A DNA stretch of 64,000 nt, from contig NC_052615.1 of assembly GCF_016545825.1 (NCBI RefSeq), forward strand, positions 29,013,088-29,077,087. The letters run 5' to 3'. Below the pieces are notes generated by a model. That model did no database searches. It was given only the letters and a program-made list of their open reading frames with translations, and was not told where the DNA came from. This stretch comes from Eucalyptus grandis. Taxonomy: Eukaryota > Streptophyta > Magnoliopsida > Myrtales > Myrtaceae. Positions 1 through 19,247 of the stretch are shown here, piece after piece. Every line of letters starts with the position of its first letter. Within the stretch, counting starts at the first letter, position 1. Position numbers and translations under genes: made by a program.

Positions 1-1159
1 TTATCGAAGAAATTTAACTTTGGATACATATATATTGGTAAGGTCGGACAAGAGATTTGTGGCCATTGAATGTTTTCGATTTTTCGATGTTTTGTCTTCC
101 TAAAACCTTTTCCAAATAGCTAACCTAAGCTCATTTAAATAAGAAATTATACTGAAAGTACTTAGATGCTATGATTGAAGTACGGAATTTTATTTATGTG
201 ACCAACCTTTAGACGTAATCAAGTCAAATTCAACATAGCAAACTGTTCGAACCTAAATCATAACCAACAGACTTGTCTATGGTTTGAGCTCCACGAAGCT
301 TTTGTGTTCAAGCTCGACTTCAACACGAAGAGCAAGAACGATACAATCGAGATTATCAATCATCAAATCTCACTCAAGTTAATAACGAAACATACTTGAG
401 CAGAAACATTGAGCTAGATAGAAATGAACCTTCTTAGTTTTCATTGCATCTGCATTACTTTCGTGTCTTTGTCCATGTTAGTTGACAGTAAAAGCTTTTT
501 CTTTTTTGCAAATTACTTGTCCTCTCTCATTATCCGGTGTCGAATGCAGTACCGTTATCACAAAGTTAACCTACAATGAATCTCCATCAAGACCCGTACG
601 TGGAATGAAATGGTATTCCACTCCGTATAATTCAATTGAAAAACCTAGTTTCTCAGTATGGGAGAACCAAAACAAGGTAAATTGAGATGTATTCCCATTC
701 AAATTGAATGCCGATTCTGTCGCTTTTGTAAACAACTGTTCCCTTACAACTCTTTCCGGGACGAATCTTGAACATTACGTTAGGAATGTGTGCGAGAACA
801 ATAAATGGGATTGACGTCTCAGAGCAGGTAGCATGTGGTTATTATCTCGCTTTCTTCCGATTTAATGCACGTAGCATTTATTGTTTCTGCGGTATGAAAG
901 AGAAATAATCCGTCCTAGCCCGCATATGTTGACTTGAAATTAGCGCGAGTTAGTTTGTAAAAATAATCACTGGACGGACTGGAAGCAAGAAAGCTTCTCA
1001 GAGCTTGTTCTTACAAAGGATCGAGTGAGAGAGGACAGCATTAAATGATTTCACAGATTCCCAAAAGCATCTGTGCCGTTCATGGAAACCCTTAGCCCTT
1101 TCAAAGCAGGGATAATCGTCTAAAAGTCCATACCATTCATTTCACTTTCATCGATTCAA
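1..1159. other. AT-rich intergenic DNA, no gene seen
   Basis: Several short open frames occur here but none has recognisable protein similarity, codon bias or splice context. I see no RNA gene or clear repeat structure. It probably is intergenic or decayed transposon sequence. Confidence 0.5.
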
Positions 1160-1800
1160 TTCTAAATTTTTGAATTTTACTAATTGAATCATAAACAATT
1201 ACACATTTTGTCAATCGAGTTTATTTGACTAATTTTAATTGGAAATCACTAACATGGACGTCGAGACATAGCCAATGCTGATGTGGACAACTTTTATAAT
1301 TTATAATTTTTTTCTTTTCCTTTTTTTCTAAGCCTAATGAGGGCCATTCGACTCTCGCCGATTGCAAAGCCCTTGCCTAGACATGGTGAGGGCTGCAACT
1401 CTTGCCCCTGATCAACAAGGGCTTCATAGCCTTTGGCTAGTGGCTTATGAGGGTCACCAACCTTTGCCCAGTGGCTAACAAGAATCGCTCATCCTCACCT
1501 GTGGTTGGCAAGGGTCAGCCAACTTAGAAAATAAAAAGGAGAAGAAAGAAAGAAAAGAAAAAAAAATAAAAGTATAAAAAATTGTTAAATAAATCAATTT
1601 TAAAAATTTGTGGACGTCAACGCCGATTGTTCTATGTGGCACTGTTGGTATCCATATCATCGATTTTCAACCAAAATTGTTTAGATTGACCCAATTGACA
1701 AAACATGAAAATAGTTAATACTCAATTTGCACAATTAAAAGGTTTATGATTGAGTTGGCTAAAATACAATAAATTTAGGATTTTTTTAAACAATTTTTCT
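1160..1800. mobile_element. MITE-like element with long imperfect inverted ends
   Basis: The left end (about 1165-1260, containing TGAATCATAAAC, TTTTGTCAAT and GGAAATC) is matched in inverted orientation by the right end (about 1650-1780, containing GTTTATGATTGAG and ATTGACAAAA). Between the arms is a purine/pyrimidine-rich core with repeated phrases such as gaGGGC and TGGCTA. There is no transposase frame. The layout fits a non-autonomous Mutator-like MITE, but I could not fix a 9-bp target duplication, so the superfamily is an inference. A similar pair of ends occurs around 46834 and 49420. Confidence 0.55.
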
Positions 1801-4800
1801 TTTCATAGCCCCACATTGAATGCTTATAGTGGAGTCCATGAAACATGCAACCCTTCCTTAACGCTGAGGGGTGTCCGAAAAGAGCCAAGCTTACAGAGAT
1901 TTTTATAAGAAAACAAAAGCCAGTGATTCTCGGGATTAATTTAGTCAATTACGTGCACTATTGATTGAGTAGATACTTCCCTTGCTGAGCACTTGGATTC
2001 ATCTAATTGCTTCCATATTCTTTTGTTAGCATGATTAACCATGGAAAGCCTTTAGCGATCGACCTCTCCCCATGCATGTGTAGACAAGTCTTTACATTTT
2101 GTACCGAAAGTGAACTACTAAAGAACTCGGTAAAATTACAGGTAGAAGACATGATAGAGAAGCAAATAATACGTCGATTCTTCGTATCTTACAAAAAATT
2201 AAGCATCAGAAAGGGAAAAAAATTAAGAGGAGAAAAAAGAAAGTCCACGCCAGAGGGACACCGATGTTACAGCTAACTAAGATCAAATGATGGCCATGTT
2301 ATGGGAAACTTAAGTTTGATTAGGTTTCAGGGAGAGTGATTAGAGAATGATAATTAGTGTATGATCCAACGAACAAAATTTCCTCTAGTATGCAACTAGA
2401 GGAGGCTTTTTCATGTGGCGGCTGTCATACCATCGAGAACAACTTCAAAGTTTGACTTTTCGCCGGTGGTCCACAAAGACAAAGGGCCGTGTTGGAATTA
2501 ATGATGAGTGATTAGAACATAATTAAGAAAAAAAAGGGATTCGATGGGTCAGATTTTCAGGTGCCGGGTTCTTTTTACGACTGGAGCGCTCGTACGTGTG
2601 CACGACTCCTCTGTCTCGGATCTTAAATCATTTTCTAATTGCATTGTTTTGTGTTAGTGTGCATAATAGGATCGACATGTTAAGAAAATAGGTTTGAAGG
2701 TCGGTACATGTTAGGGAGATTTGCACCAATGGTCCCCGCATTACCTTTTAAGTTTCCATGATCGATCCACCAACGCGTGTTAGTAATCTCTGTATAATGT
2801 AAATTTTTCTTGTTAATCAGGTACTTTTTGACTTAGTGAGAAGCGGTGAAATTTTACTTGCAAAGATGACCACTTCACATGCAATGCCAATTTTTTTGCA
2901 TGCAAAAAAGTCGCGTAAAACCCTAATTTTCACTGCCAAATGGTAGGATTTGGGTTGTGTACTTCAACCGGTGTTTAATAGGAATGTTGCAGCGACCGTT
3001 GATAATATGACTTTTGGTCTCCGACTCTCATTGCAACATCGACAATCTCGTTCCACTTACGCGATTCTCGACAGACAAATGCTAAAAAAAACCAAGCATC
3101 TCGAGGCACAAGTACAAGGAAAGTATTCTAAGACCGAAGCTAAACGAAAGTCTTCGGTTATGAACTCCCAAGCGAAACGGTGTTCGATAGAAAAGGACAC
3201 GGGACACACTGCCCCAAATGCTAAGTGCATAAGGAGTGACGTTAAATGAAGTTACGCGGCTATTCTTATTTTAGTTTCTTGGGGATCTTCTGTTCTTTTT
3301 TTCTTTTTCTTTCATGGGGAAGAACGCACAGAGTCAGTGTTGACTCCCTTGCTTCACGGGGCTCGTGCATGAGTCGGCCACAATATATTTGTTTTTGCGA
3401 AATGCGATCATGGTCTCGTACTTGCTCTCACGTCTTATTGAACAGTGACATTTCAAATTCCTAAATTCAAACAGCCGATCTCTCTTCCTTTCTCTGAAGA
3501 GTCGAAAGGTTCCACCTCCAGCTATTAATGGTGCCCGATTTCAATTCGATGGGCTTGATGAGCAGTGTCGTGACGGAGTTAGAGATCGCTCGCACATTGG
3601 GAATGGCGATTAGTTTGATTTAATCTGACAGCCTTGTGGTACAAGTGGGTTTATTAATTCCTAAGCTCAGTTTATGGCATCGTTTAACAACAGGCATTTT
3701 GCAAATCAAGCCTTGAACTGTGATTCTTTCAAGTGTTATTATGTATGTGTGCTTCTCTTGGATCCGATTAGATATTAACGAAGTACACGCGACAAGGATT
3801 AACACACTCTTTTAACCCCTAAGGATAGGTGCAGTTGATTGGAAATTTTAGCAAATTTCCATCACAAGAATTATAGAACACTCTATTTAAATCAAGCAGA
3901 TTGCGTGCAAACTATTCTGAAGTAGGGCTATCTCTGTAAGTTGACAGTTTGGATTTTACTAGTTCATGGGATTTATAGAGCATTTCATGAATTTCTAAGT
4001 TGTCAGGGCTCCGCACCGCTATCTTTGATTATAAAAATATATACGCACATTTTCTATACATGACATATTCATGCTTCTTACCTTGAAATGACTAGATATT
4101 ATTAGGAATTCAAATTCTCAACCGAATGATGCATGTCAGAAGAACGACACTCCCTGTGCATGGGTCTCATTTAACAGTGTCAAAGTTCCACCTGGTTTAA
4201 GATTTCTGGATAAAGATCTTTGTGCCTGTTATAGAGCCACAACTACTTGTGTCATCCTCTGAATTTACAGAAATTGCCTCATCTCTTCTTCCAATTTAAG
4301 TGAACATTCTGAATCATTCTGTAAGTAACACTTTTCTTCAGCTCATGGTTTGGAATTACAATGTCACAAATCAAGGTGCACCCTGAGTGAACCTCGTTCC
4401 ACCTAAAATGACCGACAAACATCACATTTTCAAAAAGCATATGTATCCGACCCTTTCCGTAGGCCGACTCTGATTAATAAGGAATCGCCCTATCACCCTA
4501 AGTTGTCCTCCTCCACCACTTCCGGAAGTGTGCCATCCTGGCACTTTCCGATGAACTTCTCGACAATCATATCCATTTAAATTATTATACACATTTAAAT
4601 TTTTATAGAGATTTGATACGCATAAGCGTGTGTTCTATTAATAGTTGTATGTAAAGTAGCAATGCTTAGTTTCTCCTTTTTATCTCACGGACAATAATAT
4701 ATTCAATGCCCCGGGGCACATTTTAACTAATCTGAAAAATACGAAAAAAAAAGGTGGATTCACTTGAGCTTTTCCAAAAGTTGGCATATTTTGAAAGGCT

Positions 4801-5200
4801 ACATTCACTTTAGTATTTTTTTTTCCCACATTTAATCCTGAATTACATTTGATCTCATCTTTCTCTTTTCTTAAATATATGTGTGGTTTGTGAAAAGAAT
4901 TACGAAGTGCAATCAAACACATTTTTCAAGAATGGTTTTTCAATTTTTTTAAATGGAATCAGATCAAGCCGTTACTTGACTCTCAATTTTAAGGTCCTTT
5001 TGTATTCGAAAATGTGCTATGACCATCAGTCTTCTATCAATTTTGATTATAGGCTCCATACGGAATATGAATTATTTAAAAAAATTCTAAAAATAATTAC
5101 TTACATCATTTGAAATAATTAACTAATAAAAATTGTTTGATTATCGACAACAATTTATATTTGAAATTTTTGTGACGATATTTTTTTTTTTTTTTACTCG
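1801..5200. other. Intergenic DNA, nothing recognised
   Basis: The stretch is AT-rich with scattered open frames of 60-100 codons (for example 2007-2276 and 2950-3249, plus strand). These lack any family signature, splice context or neighbour support. I see no tRNA-like or rRNA-like segment and no well-formed repeat, and treat it as unannotated intergenic sequence. Confidence 0.5.
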
Positions 5201-5214
5201 TTCATTTTTGTAAG

Positions 5215-6670
5215 GGATGGTTTGTTGGAAAATATTTTTAAATTATTCATTTTTCGCAAAAAAAAATGTACCTAGAATCCATTTGTTTCATGGAAAATGT
5301 ACAATTTTGGAAAATATATTTCAAGAAAGTAACTTTATTTTCGGGTGTTTGGATAAAACTTGAAAAAGACTCGAAAAGTATTTTTTTTATTCGCTTGATA
5401 AGATAAATCTTATGGGGAAAATTATAAAAGAAAAAGGCCATATTTTGAGTTATTTTTATTTTTCAATTGTTTTTTTTATTTTTTGGTTTTTCTTTTTACT
5501 TCTTTCTTGGCTAGTTGCTAACCACGATGATAAGGCCTTCAACTGACCATAGGTGAGCTCAAGCCATGCCACCAGAGGTTGCATGCTCATCTGATCTAGC
5601 GAGGCTTGAGCTCGTTGGTCTTTGCCGTGGTTGGCGATCAATAGAGGAAGAAGCAAAAAGAAACAAGAAGAAGAGAAGAAAAAGGAAACAGAAGGAAGGA
5701 AAGGATAGAAATAAAAGAAAAAAAATGTTAAAAATACTTTTTACTAAGGACCCGAGCCCAAGCACCAAGGACTTGAGCATAGCCGTGGGTTCGAGCTCCA
5801 CTTCCATGGACCCAAACATGGGCAATAAGAGCACTTGTCACAAGTCAATTAATTTCAATCGATCAAACACCGAGCAACCTTAGGATCAATGATCCCAAGT
5901 CAGCCTAACACACACACACACACACGCTCGAACACAAGAGTCAGATGGGCAAAGAGAGTATATATTGCTTGTGAACGAACTGATACAAAGTGGGAGAGGG
6001 ATCCCTATTTATGCTCATCTCAGCCGTTGATCGTCCCTCTTATCCAACGGTGTATTTTAAATCCATATCATCATTATAAGGCTCGATGGCTGCACACGAC
6101 AGGCCCTTGGGAAGACCATGGGTCGCGCACGTCAGGCCCTAGGCAAACCATAGGCATGTGTCAGAAGCAAGATCAAGGTTGCAGGTCCGTCTGACACGCG
6201 ATCAATCAAACGGTCACGCACAAAGGGCTACTCGAGAACAACCCATGAGCAGAATGAGCAAAAGGCCCATGTGCAATCCATGAGTGACCCACGAACGATG
6301 TGTTCGAGCTCCACTTCCATGGACCCGAACATGGGCAATAGGGGCTAGGCCAAGCATTGTGATTCCAAGCTTGGCATTGATGGACCCAAAGTCAATCCCG
6401 AAGACTTGATACCGAATGCCAAGACTTGGGAACTAACATTAAAATTTATGTGCCCACACAAAAAGTTTTAGATTGAAGTGCCATTACCTAGTTGTATTTT
6501 GGAAAATAATTTTTAGTTCTTTTAAAGAAAAAATCATTTTCCTAAATTTAAATTTTTGTAGAAAAACCTTTTTGATTTTCTTTCGTTGACTTATTTTCCC
6601 AAACAAGCCAAAACAAGCCAAATACCGAAAGGTATTAGAAAAACGTTTTTCGCGAAATGAGCAGGAAACT
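5215..6670. mobile_element. Composite MITE-like region with (CA)n and an internal direct repeat
   Basis: The left part (about 5225-5420) is rich in GGAAAAT and TTTTCGC phrases and resembles the left part of the element at 57916 (shared order: GTGTTyGG, TAAAACyTGAAAA, TCGAAAA). The right part near 6640 carries TTTTTCGCGAAATG, like the inverted end of that same family. In between are a (CA)n tract at about 5911-5926 and a near-identical direct repeat of about 43 bp at 5791-5833 and 6303-6345 (GTTCGAGCTCCACTTCCATG and onward). Open frames inside are low-complexity Lys/Arg runs and not genes. It is probably an old element enlarged by later insertions. Confidence 0.4.
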
Positions 6671-7869
6671 TGGTTTTTTGTTCTCCTCAAAAAGGGTGCC
6701 TTCGGTACAATGTTCTCAACCGTCTTCATGCCTACAAATTGACATCCCCCACTGTCTCGGGCCTAGTTAATCCCATGAAGCCCGGCCAGCTTCAATCATC
6801 AAAGAAGAACCCGACCTTTTTGTCATAAAAAATCCTTAAAACGGCACAGATGGTGATCTTTTGCGATGTCTCACTATTACCAGAAACAAACTACGTGAAG
6901 TTCATTAAAAAAATCATCATCCGTGACACAAGAACTCAATGCATAAAAATCCCCCCCTCGACCCCAAAATTGGTTTGAAGAGCATTTAGCGAAATTATAG
7001 AACCCATGGCCCTCCGACAATGACCATCGACAACCCTCTAGTCACCACCGACTCTCATCATCGAGACTCCAGAGAAAAGAGACATTGTCCGAGACATCAA
7101 TCACTGGTCGCTCCTTCAACCCTAGATCAACAGAGGAGAGATTTTACCAGACTGGTCACCTGAAGGTCACGACGACGGTGGCAACCATGCCGACATCAAC
7201 CCCACTCTACTCTCCCTCTTATTCTTTTGTTTCCCTTATTCTCGGGTTAAAAAAAAAAAGACTTAAGTTTTTTTAACGCTATCTAGACCATCCATACTCC
7301 ATACACATTTAATTTCACCTATGATCAGGATCTAATCCCAATTCAGGGTAACATCCCAATCACCGGCCTGGATCCGTGTCCCTGCTCACCAAAAACAGCC
7401 TCAGTTATGAAAAAGCCAATGCATCTAAAGCTCAAATGGATCGGAACGACCCCAAATTAATGAAGACATGAGATTTTAGGTCACTAGCTTCGGATACGGG
7501 CATCTTGGAAATACCTATGAGGAAGCAACTCTCCTCATAAAGACTAGAGAGAGACAATTGGACTTTCCAGCCGCATTTAAACCTAGTATCAAGAGCCTAA
7601 TTTAACAATAGTCGCAGAAGTCGCCCCGGGAGTACATCGGAGCGCAACAGAGCAGGGCATAGAAACATTAAAGCGTTTTTCATGGTTTTAAAGATAAATT
7701 CTCATAACAACCAATTAAAGGCTATTTCAAGGAGGACAAACTTCAAACTCGCCCTGTTTAAGTGCAGTGATAGAGGACACAGATCACACACTTTCATTCA
7801 TAAACACAATTGGGAAGCAAAATACCCAGGGGAAGAAGCCCTCCTACACAACACAGACATGCAGCGTTT
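6671..7869. other. 3' flank and probable 3' UTR of the E2 gene
   Basis: Downstream (minus-strand sense) of the ubiquitin-conjugating enzyme stop codon. The segment of about 7600-7869 is likely 3' UTR. No separate gene is evident in 6671-7600; short frames there are unsupported. Confidence 0.4.
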
Positions 7870-12065
<4,196 letters not shown>

Positions 12066-12226
12066 CGCGTCTCGATTCAGACCCTAGCAGATCTCCCCAA
12101 AGACAAAACAACACCACCACCACCAACAACAACAACAAAAAAGGACCCGCCTTCTCAATATCAACGAGCAAATCAACGAAAACCCAGAAACGAAGCGACC
12201 TCGCAGATGCCCGGAGGGCGAAAGCT

Positions 12227-12312
12227 AGAGAGAGAGAGAGAGAGAGAGTACCTTGAGATCCTCCTGGTTTATTATTTGGTCTGCGTTGCGTCTGCAGAGA
12301 GAGAGAGAGAGG
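12227..12312. repeat. Two (AG)n microsatellites in the E2 leader
   Basis: (AG)11 at 12227-12248 and a second AG run at about 12296-12312 lie just upstream of the E2 start codon. In gene orientation they are CT repeats, common in plant 5' UTRs. They could affect transcript leader length, but this is inference. Confidence 0.8.
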
Positions 12313-12657
12313 GCAGGAGAGAGAAAGGAGAGGAGGGATGGAGTGGGTTGAAGAAAAGACTTTTCCTTTCTGGGCGATCCTGTGCGGGCGGTCGCAGGAT
12401 TGCCGCCGCCGGCTGCTCCACGATTGGTCCGCCCTCACAGCGGGCCCCACCCGCGATCGACGTCTCTGATGCCTCTGCCTCGTTCGGCGGTGGGACCCCC
12501 TCCTTCCCCGGTCCTTTTTTCTTTTTGACCGGTTGACCCGAGGCGGAGGCGCCTTTGCCCTTCGGTGATTACGACGTCTCTAAACCTGATCATCCGGTAA
12601 CCGGAGGGTTGCCCTCTTTGGTAACCTTTTGGTTTTCTTACCTTTTGCTTTCCTAAT

Positions 12658-13054
12658 TAAGAAAATGACATGAATAGTCCTTAAATTTTAACTTAATATG
12701 AAATATGATTCTTAAAATTTTAATTTATTTAATATGATCCATGAACTTTAACTCAATATGTAATTTGGTCCATAAAATTTCAATTTATTTAATATAATCC
12801 CTGAATTTTTTTATACATATTCAACTTAATTCATAAATCATATGAAAATGCCTAATGTTGCCCCTGAACATGAATTGATAAAAGAATAATATTGGACATT
12901 TTTTATAGTTCAACGACTAAATTGAACATATACAAACAATTCAATGACCACATTGAACAGATTGAAAAGTTTATGGATCATATTGCATATTTAGTTAAAA
13001 CTCATTAACCATATTAAATAAATTAGAAATTCAAGAACCACGGGCTAATTTTCT
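12658..13054. mobile_element. Foldback MITE built of phrases like TTTAATATGATCC
   Basis: The left half repeats phrases such as ATTTATTTAATATGATCC and AATTTTAACTTAATATG. The right half carries them inverted (GGATCATATTGCATATTTAG, ATATTAAATAAATTAG), with the axis near 12850. No coding capacity. A related element with the same texture lies at about 56688-56925. The outer borders are estimates and no target duplication was resolved. Confidence 0.55.
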
Positions 13055-13720
13055 AAAAAAAAAAAACCCCAAAATTTATGTCTAGTCCCAATTCTACCTA
13101 AAACTTTATTTTATTTCATAAAAAAAAAACCCAAAACTTTATGTCCAATTCCAATTCTATCAAAACTTTCTTTTATTTCATAAAAAAACTCCAAACTTTA
13201 AGTATAATCCTAAATCTACCCCGATTTTATTTCATCTTAAAAAAACACTAAACTTTAAGTTTAGTCTCAAATTTGCTTTGAACTTTCCTTTTGTCTTAGA
13301 AAAATCTCAAAATTTAGGTCCCATTCCAATCTACTCAATTTTTTTTTTTTTTTTGTTGAAAAGAAAATTATCAATTTTTATCCTAGTTCTAAATTTGCCC
13401 AGTTAGCCGTCTATCCAAATTCATCCCTAATTTTTATATCCTAGAACGGTTTTATTTTTAAGATAAATTCTCATGTTGCCTTACCGATGTATATTTACTT
13501 TTATGTGAAAATGCCACATAAGTTGGGACTAGACTATTGGGTAGATTTAAGGATAAATTAAAAGTTGGATCTCTTTTTTAGACAAAACAAAATTTGAGGC
13601 AGATTTGAAATTGAACCTAAAATTTGAGATTTTTTCTAAGACAAAAAAAAAGTTTATGACAAATTTGGGACTAGATCTAAAGTTTGGTATTTTTAGAAAT
13701 TAGCTTGAGGACCCACGTTG
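13040..13720. repeat. Inverted cluster of degenerate ~65-75 bp tandem repeats
   Basis: From 13050 to about 13340 units recur of the type AAAAACCCAAAACTTTATGTC then a C/T-rich part and TTTATTTCAT. From about 13540 to 13706 the same phrases recur inverted (TTTGGGACTAGATCTAAAGT, TTTTTCTAAGACAAA). The sequence CTAATTTTCTAAAA near 13045 is mirrored by TTTTAGAAATTAG near 13690. The region can fold into a long hairpin. Confidence 0.55.
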
Positions 13721-15490
<1,770 letters not shown>

Positions 15491-18400
15491 CTATAATGAG
15501 GATGACGACTCGGTGCCAACCGCCGGTTGTGGCGGCGAAGAAGTCCCGGATTTGTTCTCCTGGGTGTGGCTGCTGCTCCTGACATTTTCAATCAATTTCA
15601 CTAGATCAGGCATTTTAGGCCTCTGATCGGGCAACCTTGCCACACACGACATTGCTATCTGCAGCATCTCCACCATTTCTTCTTCTATGTTTGGGTACCT
15701 CATTAGCTCTATGTCAAACACTTCTGCTGTCCACTCCTCTCGCACGACCGAGTGGACCCACCTCACCAAGTGCATGATCTCGTCCCCACCACCACCACCA
15801 CTACCGCTAGTAGTACCGTGGATTGGGGACTTTCCTGTCAAGAGCTCGAGTAGCACCACACCAAAGCTGTATACATCCGAAGGTTGCGTGGCTTTTCGGG
15901 TGTCTGTGACCTCCGGAGCACGGTAACCCGTGGCACGAGAGATAGGTGCAGCCAGCCCACTCATTACAGTAGCTAGTCCAAGGTCAGAGATGCAACCATA
16001 TCCTTCAGCGTTGAGGAAAATATTCGAGGATTTGATGTTGCCATGAACAAGCTTCCCATTGTTCTGGAGATGGATATAAGAGAGCCCTCTTGCCGCACCA
16101 ATGGCAATTCTCATGCGGGTGTCCCAATCCAGAGGGTTCCTTCCTTCCCCTCGTTTACCTGTGAGAGAAGCGCAGCTCAAGCCATCAAGCAATTTACAGA
16201 TATGGAACTCATCTGATAAAACAGAGGCCATCAATTTGAACATAGATCACACAACTGGAAATACCTGAACAGAAGCATGTAAAAAGGCTTAAAATCCACT
16301 TTTGCTGCATTGATATAGCTTGATTTATTAGAGTTTTCTGCTTTAATTTATTTGAGTTGACGATGTTCAGTGTATAGACAATATATGAGTGCATTTGATG
16401 GTTTTCTAAATGGAGTTTGGTTATATTTGTGGAGCAACAAAAGGTAGTTCCAAATGACCATCCAATCTCTACTACTCACCAATGTCTGTCTTTTTTTATG
16501 CTGTTGCAAGACTCTGTAATCCAATTTAGGAAAGACAAGTGTCATGCAAGAGCGACTTTATGTCATCTGATGAGATCACACTATTAGTTATCATGAGTGT
16601 CTCAAGGTAATAGAGAGGAAAACAGACCGGATCACATCATTCATATATTCCTGATGAATGCAGAAGCGTAGACATGTCTCAAGAACAACTAGCGATAACA
16701 ATTTATAGATGAAGAGGCAAAACCAATGTGCAAATATATGTGCAATACAAAGACATAGCATATTTTCTGTTAATGCTACATTTTCTCCAAAACTGATGAT
16801 GTACTGCTCCCTTCCCAGGTAGCTACTTGGCTGGAAACACTTTAACAATTAGGAACAACAAGATTGATTCACTTGCAGGAAGACACATATGCATCACGTC
16901 ACCAAAAAGACAGAACTCTGATGTGAAAATGCCTAAAGAATCATTTGGACAACTCCCTAGGTATCGTCAGCATCTCGCATGCCTTTCTTTATGAGGGGAT
17001 TTTTCGTAAGACTCCAAGATTGCTCAGTTATGCATCAATCATGACATCCAATTTTCCAGATATTTCATCCTTCCTAACACAAAAAAACATGATTTGCAGA
17101 ACATAACAAAACCACGTAGTGACTAAGATGGTTTGAGATAATTTGAGGCAGGATCCAAGGTAAAGGCTCTAAGCCAAGCAAGAGCAAGCACATGGCATAG
17201 ATACCAACTTGATGAAAACCCAATTAAAACATTTTCCGTTTTCAATTAACTTCGGAAATGAACAGATGTGTTGTCTGATGCCCAAGAAAACGTATATATG
17301 GTAGAGAAAATAGGTTTAAGTCCATCAGTAATACATATAAATCATTACAATCGAGCACCGTAAATAGTTTGTCGTAAAAGTCAGTTAACCCATTGTAGAA
17401 ATTTTGAAGCACTCACAAGCTAGCCCTTGACCCTCCGTCAGTAAGTATGAATATTAGTAGAAGCATGTAGAAAGCTGAATGGTGCAGAGGTTTTAGAGTT
17501 TAGACCAAGATCCAAGTGATCAAATGCCAAAATTTGGATCTGTCCAGCCAAGGCCAATCCCTAGCTTAACTTCAAGAACCTATTCTCTTTGTCCAACGTA
17601 AAACGTCTAGGAATTCGGGAACTATTCTCCTCCATCAATTCCTAAGTTTCTCTGACGTTCTAGCCAGCTTTAGTTTATCCATCAATATCAATTGAAGTGA
17701 CTCCCCAGTACAGCATAGCTCCAGCTTTACCCACCAATGCCGGTCTCAGTGATCTGCCAACGATGCTCATGATACTGATGGCCCATTCAAATGGATTCCA
17801 TCTGATCTTATGCATGTGGTCACACTTAAAGATTACAACCTATAATAACACTAAACATACGTACGTAAGAGCACTTGTGCTGTTTTAGCATGTATAGAAT
17901 TGCTTACTAAGTTGGAAGCGTAATCATTAGCACTTCCTTCAGAACTTGAGGGCAAATAAATGCTGAATTTCAATAATGACAAGCACATGACTGAGGCAAA
18001 TTGATCTTACCGTGCAACCTAGCATAGACACTCCCTTGACTGTAGTAATCGTGCACAATTAGCTTCTCTTCTTTGGAGTAGTAATAAGCTTTCAAATCCA
18101 CGACATTCTTGTGCCTGATTCCGCCAACAATCTCCATGTGCTGCTCAAAATCCCGCTTACCAACTGCAACCTCCTTCAACCTCTTCACAACCACGGTGTT
18201 TGCATCTTCCAAGGTCGCCTTATAAGCCGTGCCGAATGTCCCCTTACCCAACACCTCGGCCGAAGCCCTCAACAAGTCCTCCAAATCAAACGCATAGCTA
18301 CACCCCTCAAAGAACACCAGTTTGTTATTTGCTTCTTGACTCCTTGAAGCCTCTTTATCCGGTGACATCTCTGCCTTCGGTAACTTCCCCAAGGAACGAT

Positions 18401-19247
18401 CCTCAGTTGCTCTTCTCCTTCCTTTCGAGCAGTAAAATAGCATCAAAACACCAAATGCCAATATAACCAACACACAACCGGCAATAACAATTCCTAACAA
18501 CGCGCTCTCACTAAGCTTCCCTCCATTTCTGGTTCTTGGCTCAGAAGCAGGTGAGATGGCAGGAGAGAGCTCAAAAGTAGAATTTTGCGATGAAACATTG
18601 TTGCCAACAAAAGCTGAACTTGGAAAATGCTCAAGTGACTTAGGAAGACTCCCACTCAAATTATTGTGGGACAAATTTAGCAACTTCAAATTGGGCAACT
18701 GAAAATCAGGAATTTCACCAGAGAGCAAATTACTTGCAAGATTCAAAGCCTCCAGCCGAGTCAAACTGGATATTGAACTGGGGATGCTGCCATTGAACCC
18801 ATTGTGGGACAAATTAACAATCGTCAAGTTCTTCCACGCCGAGAAATCCTCCGGCAACGGCCCGGAGAAATTATTGAACTGAAGATAGAGAAAGGACAAG
18901 TTCCTCAAATTCGCGAAATCCGTAGGGAAGCTCCCGCTAATGCCATTAGATCTGAGGCTGAGAATCTGCAACGCCGATAGGCGGCTGAGGGTGTTCGGCG
19001 GGATCGGCCCCTGGAAGCCGACGCCGGGCAATCGGACGGCCACGATTCGGGAGCCGTCGCCGCTGCAGGTGACTCCTGCCCAGTGGCCGCATACCGGGGA
19101 GTCCTCGCTCCAGTTGAGGTTGCGAGAGTGAGGCAGGTTGTTGACAAAGTCGAGCAGGGCTCGCTTATCATCAACCGGCTCAGCATTTGCCCGCAATGCA
19201 ACAAGACCCAGATAAAAAATCGAAGCCAAAATGCCCAAAGCTTGCAT
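15491..19247 (-). CDS. LRR receptor-like kinase, probable inactive kinase (LRR-III type)
   Basis: Plasma-membrane receptor-like protein of the group annotated in Arabidopsis as probable inactive receptor kinases (At4g23740-like). Two exons, 18011-19247 and 15491-16158, join within a Gly codon at residue 413 (donor CACG|GTAAG, acceptor TCACAG|GT) and give 634 residues, normal for the family. Domains: signal peptide 1-22; LRR N-cap about 23-62; about five LRRs to about 210 with several N-linked sites; Ser/Pro-rich linker; membrane helix about 250-272; kinase-like domain about 330-605 with [11 protein letters not shown] (334-344) and Lys355. The catalytic loop reads HGN (451-453) where active kinases have HRD, and the magnesium loop reads DLG (471-473) instead of DFG. 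A Gly/Ser stretch lies in the C-lobe and a Ser-rich tail ends the protein. Known members signal by scaffolding; the ligand is unknown. Confidence 0.95.
16159..18010 (-). other. Single long intron of the receptor-like kinase gene
   Basis: 1852-bp GT-AG intron inside the kinase-domain coding sequence, in the place typical of LRR-III genes. It is AT-rich and holds only short unsupported frames. I see no nested gene. Confidence 0.85.
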
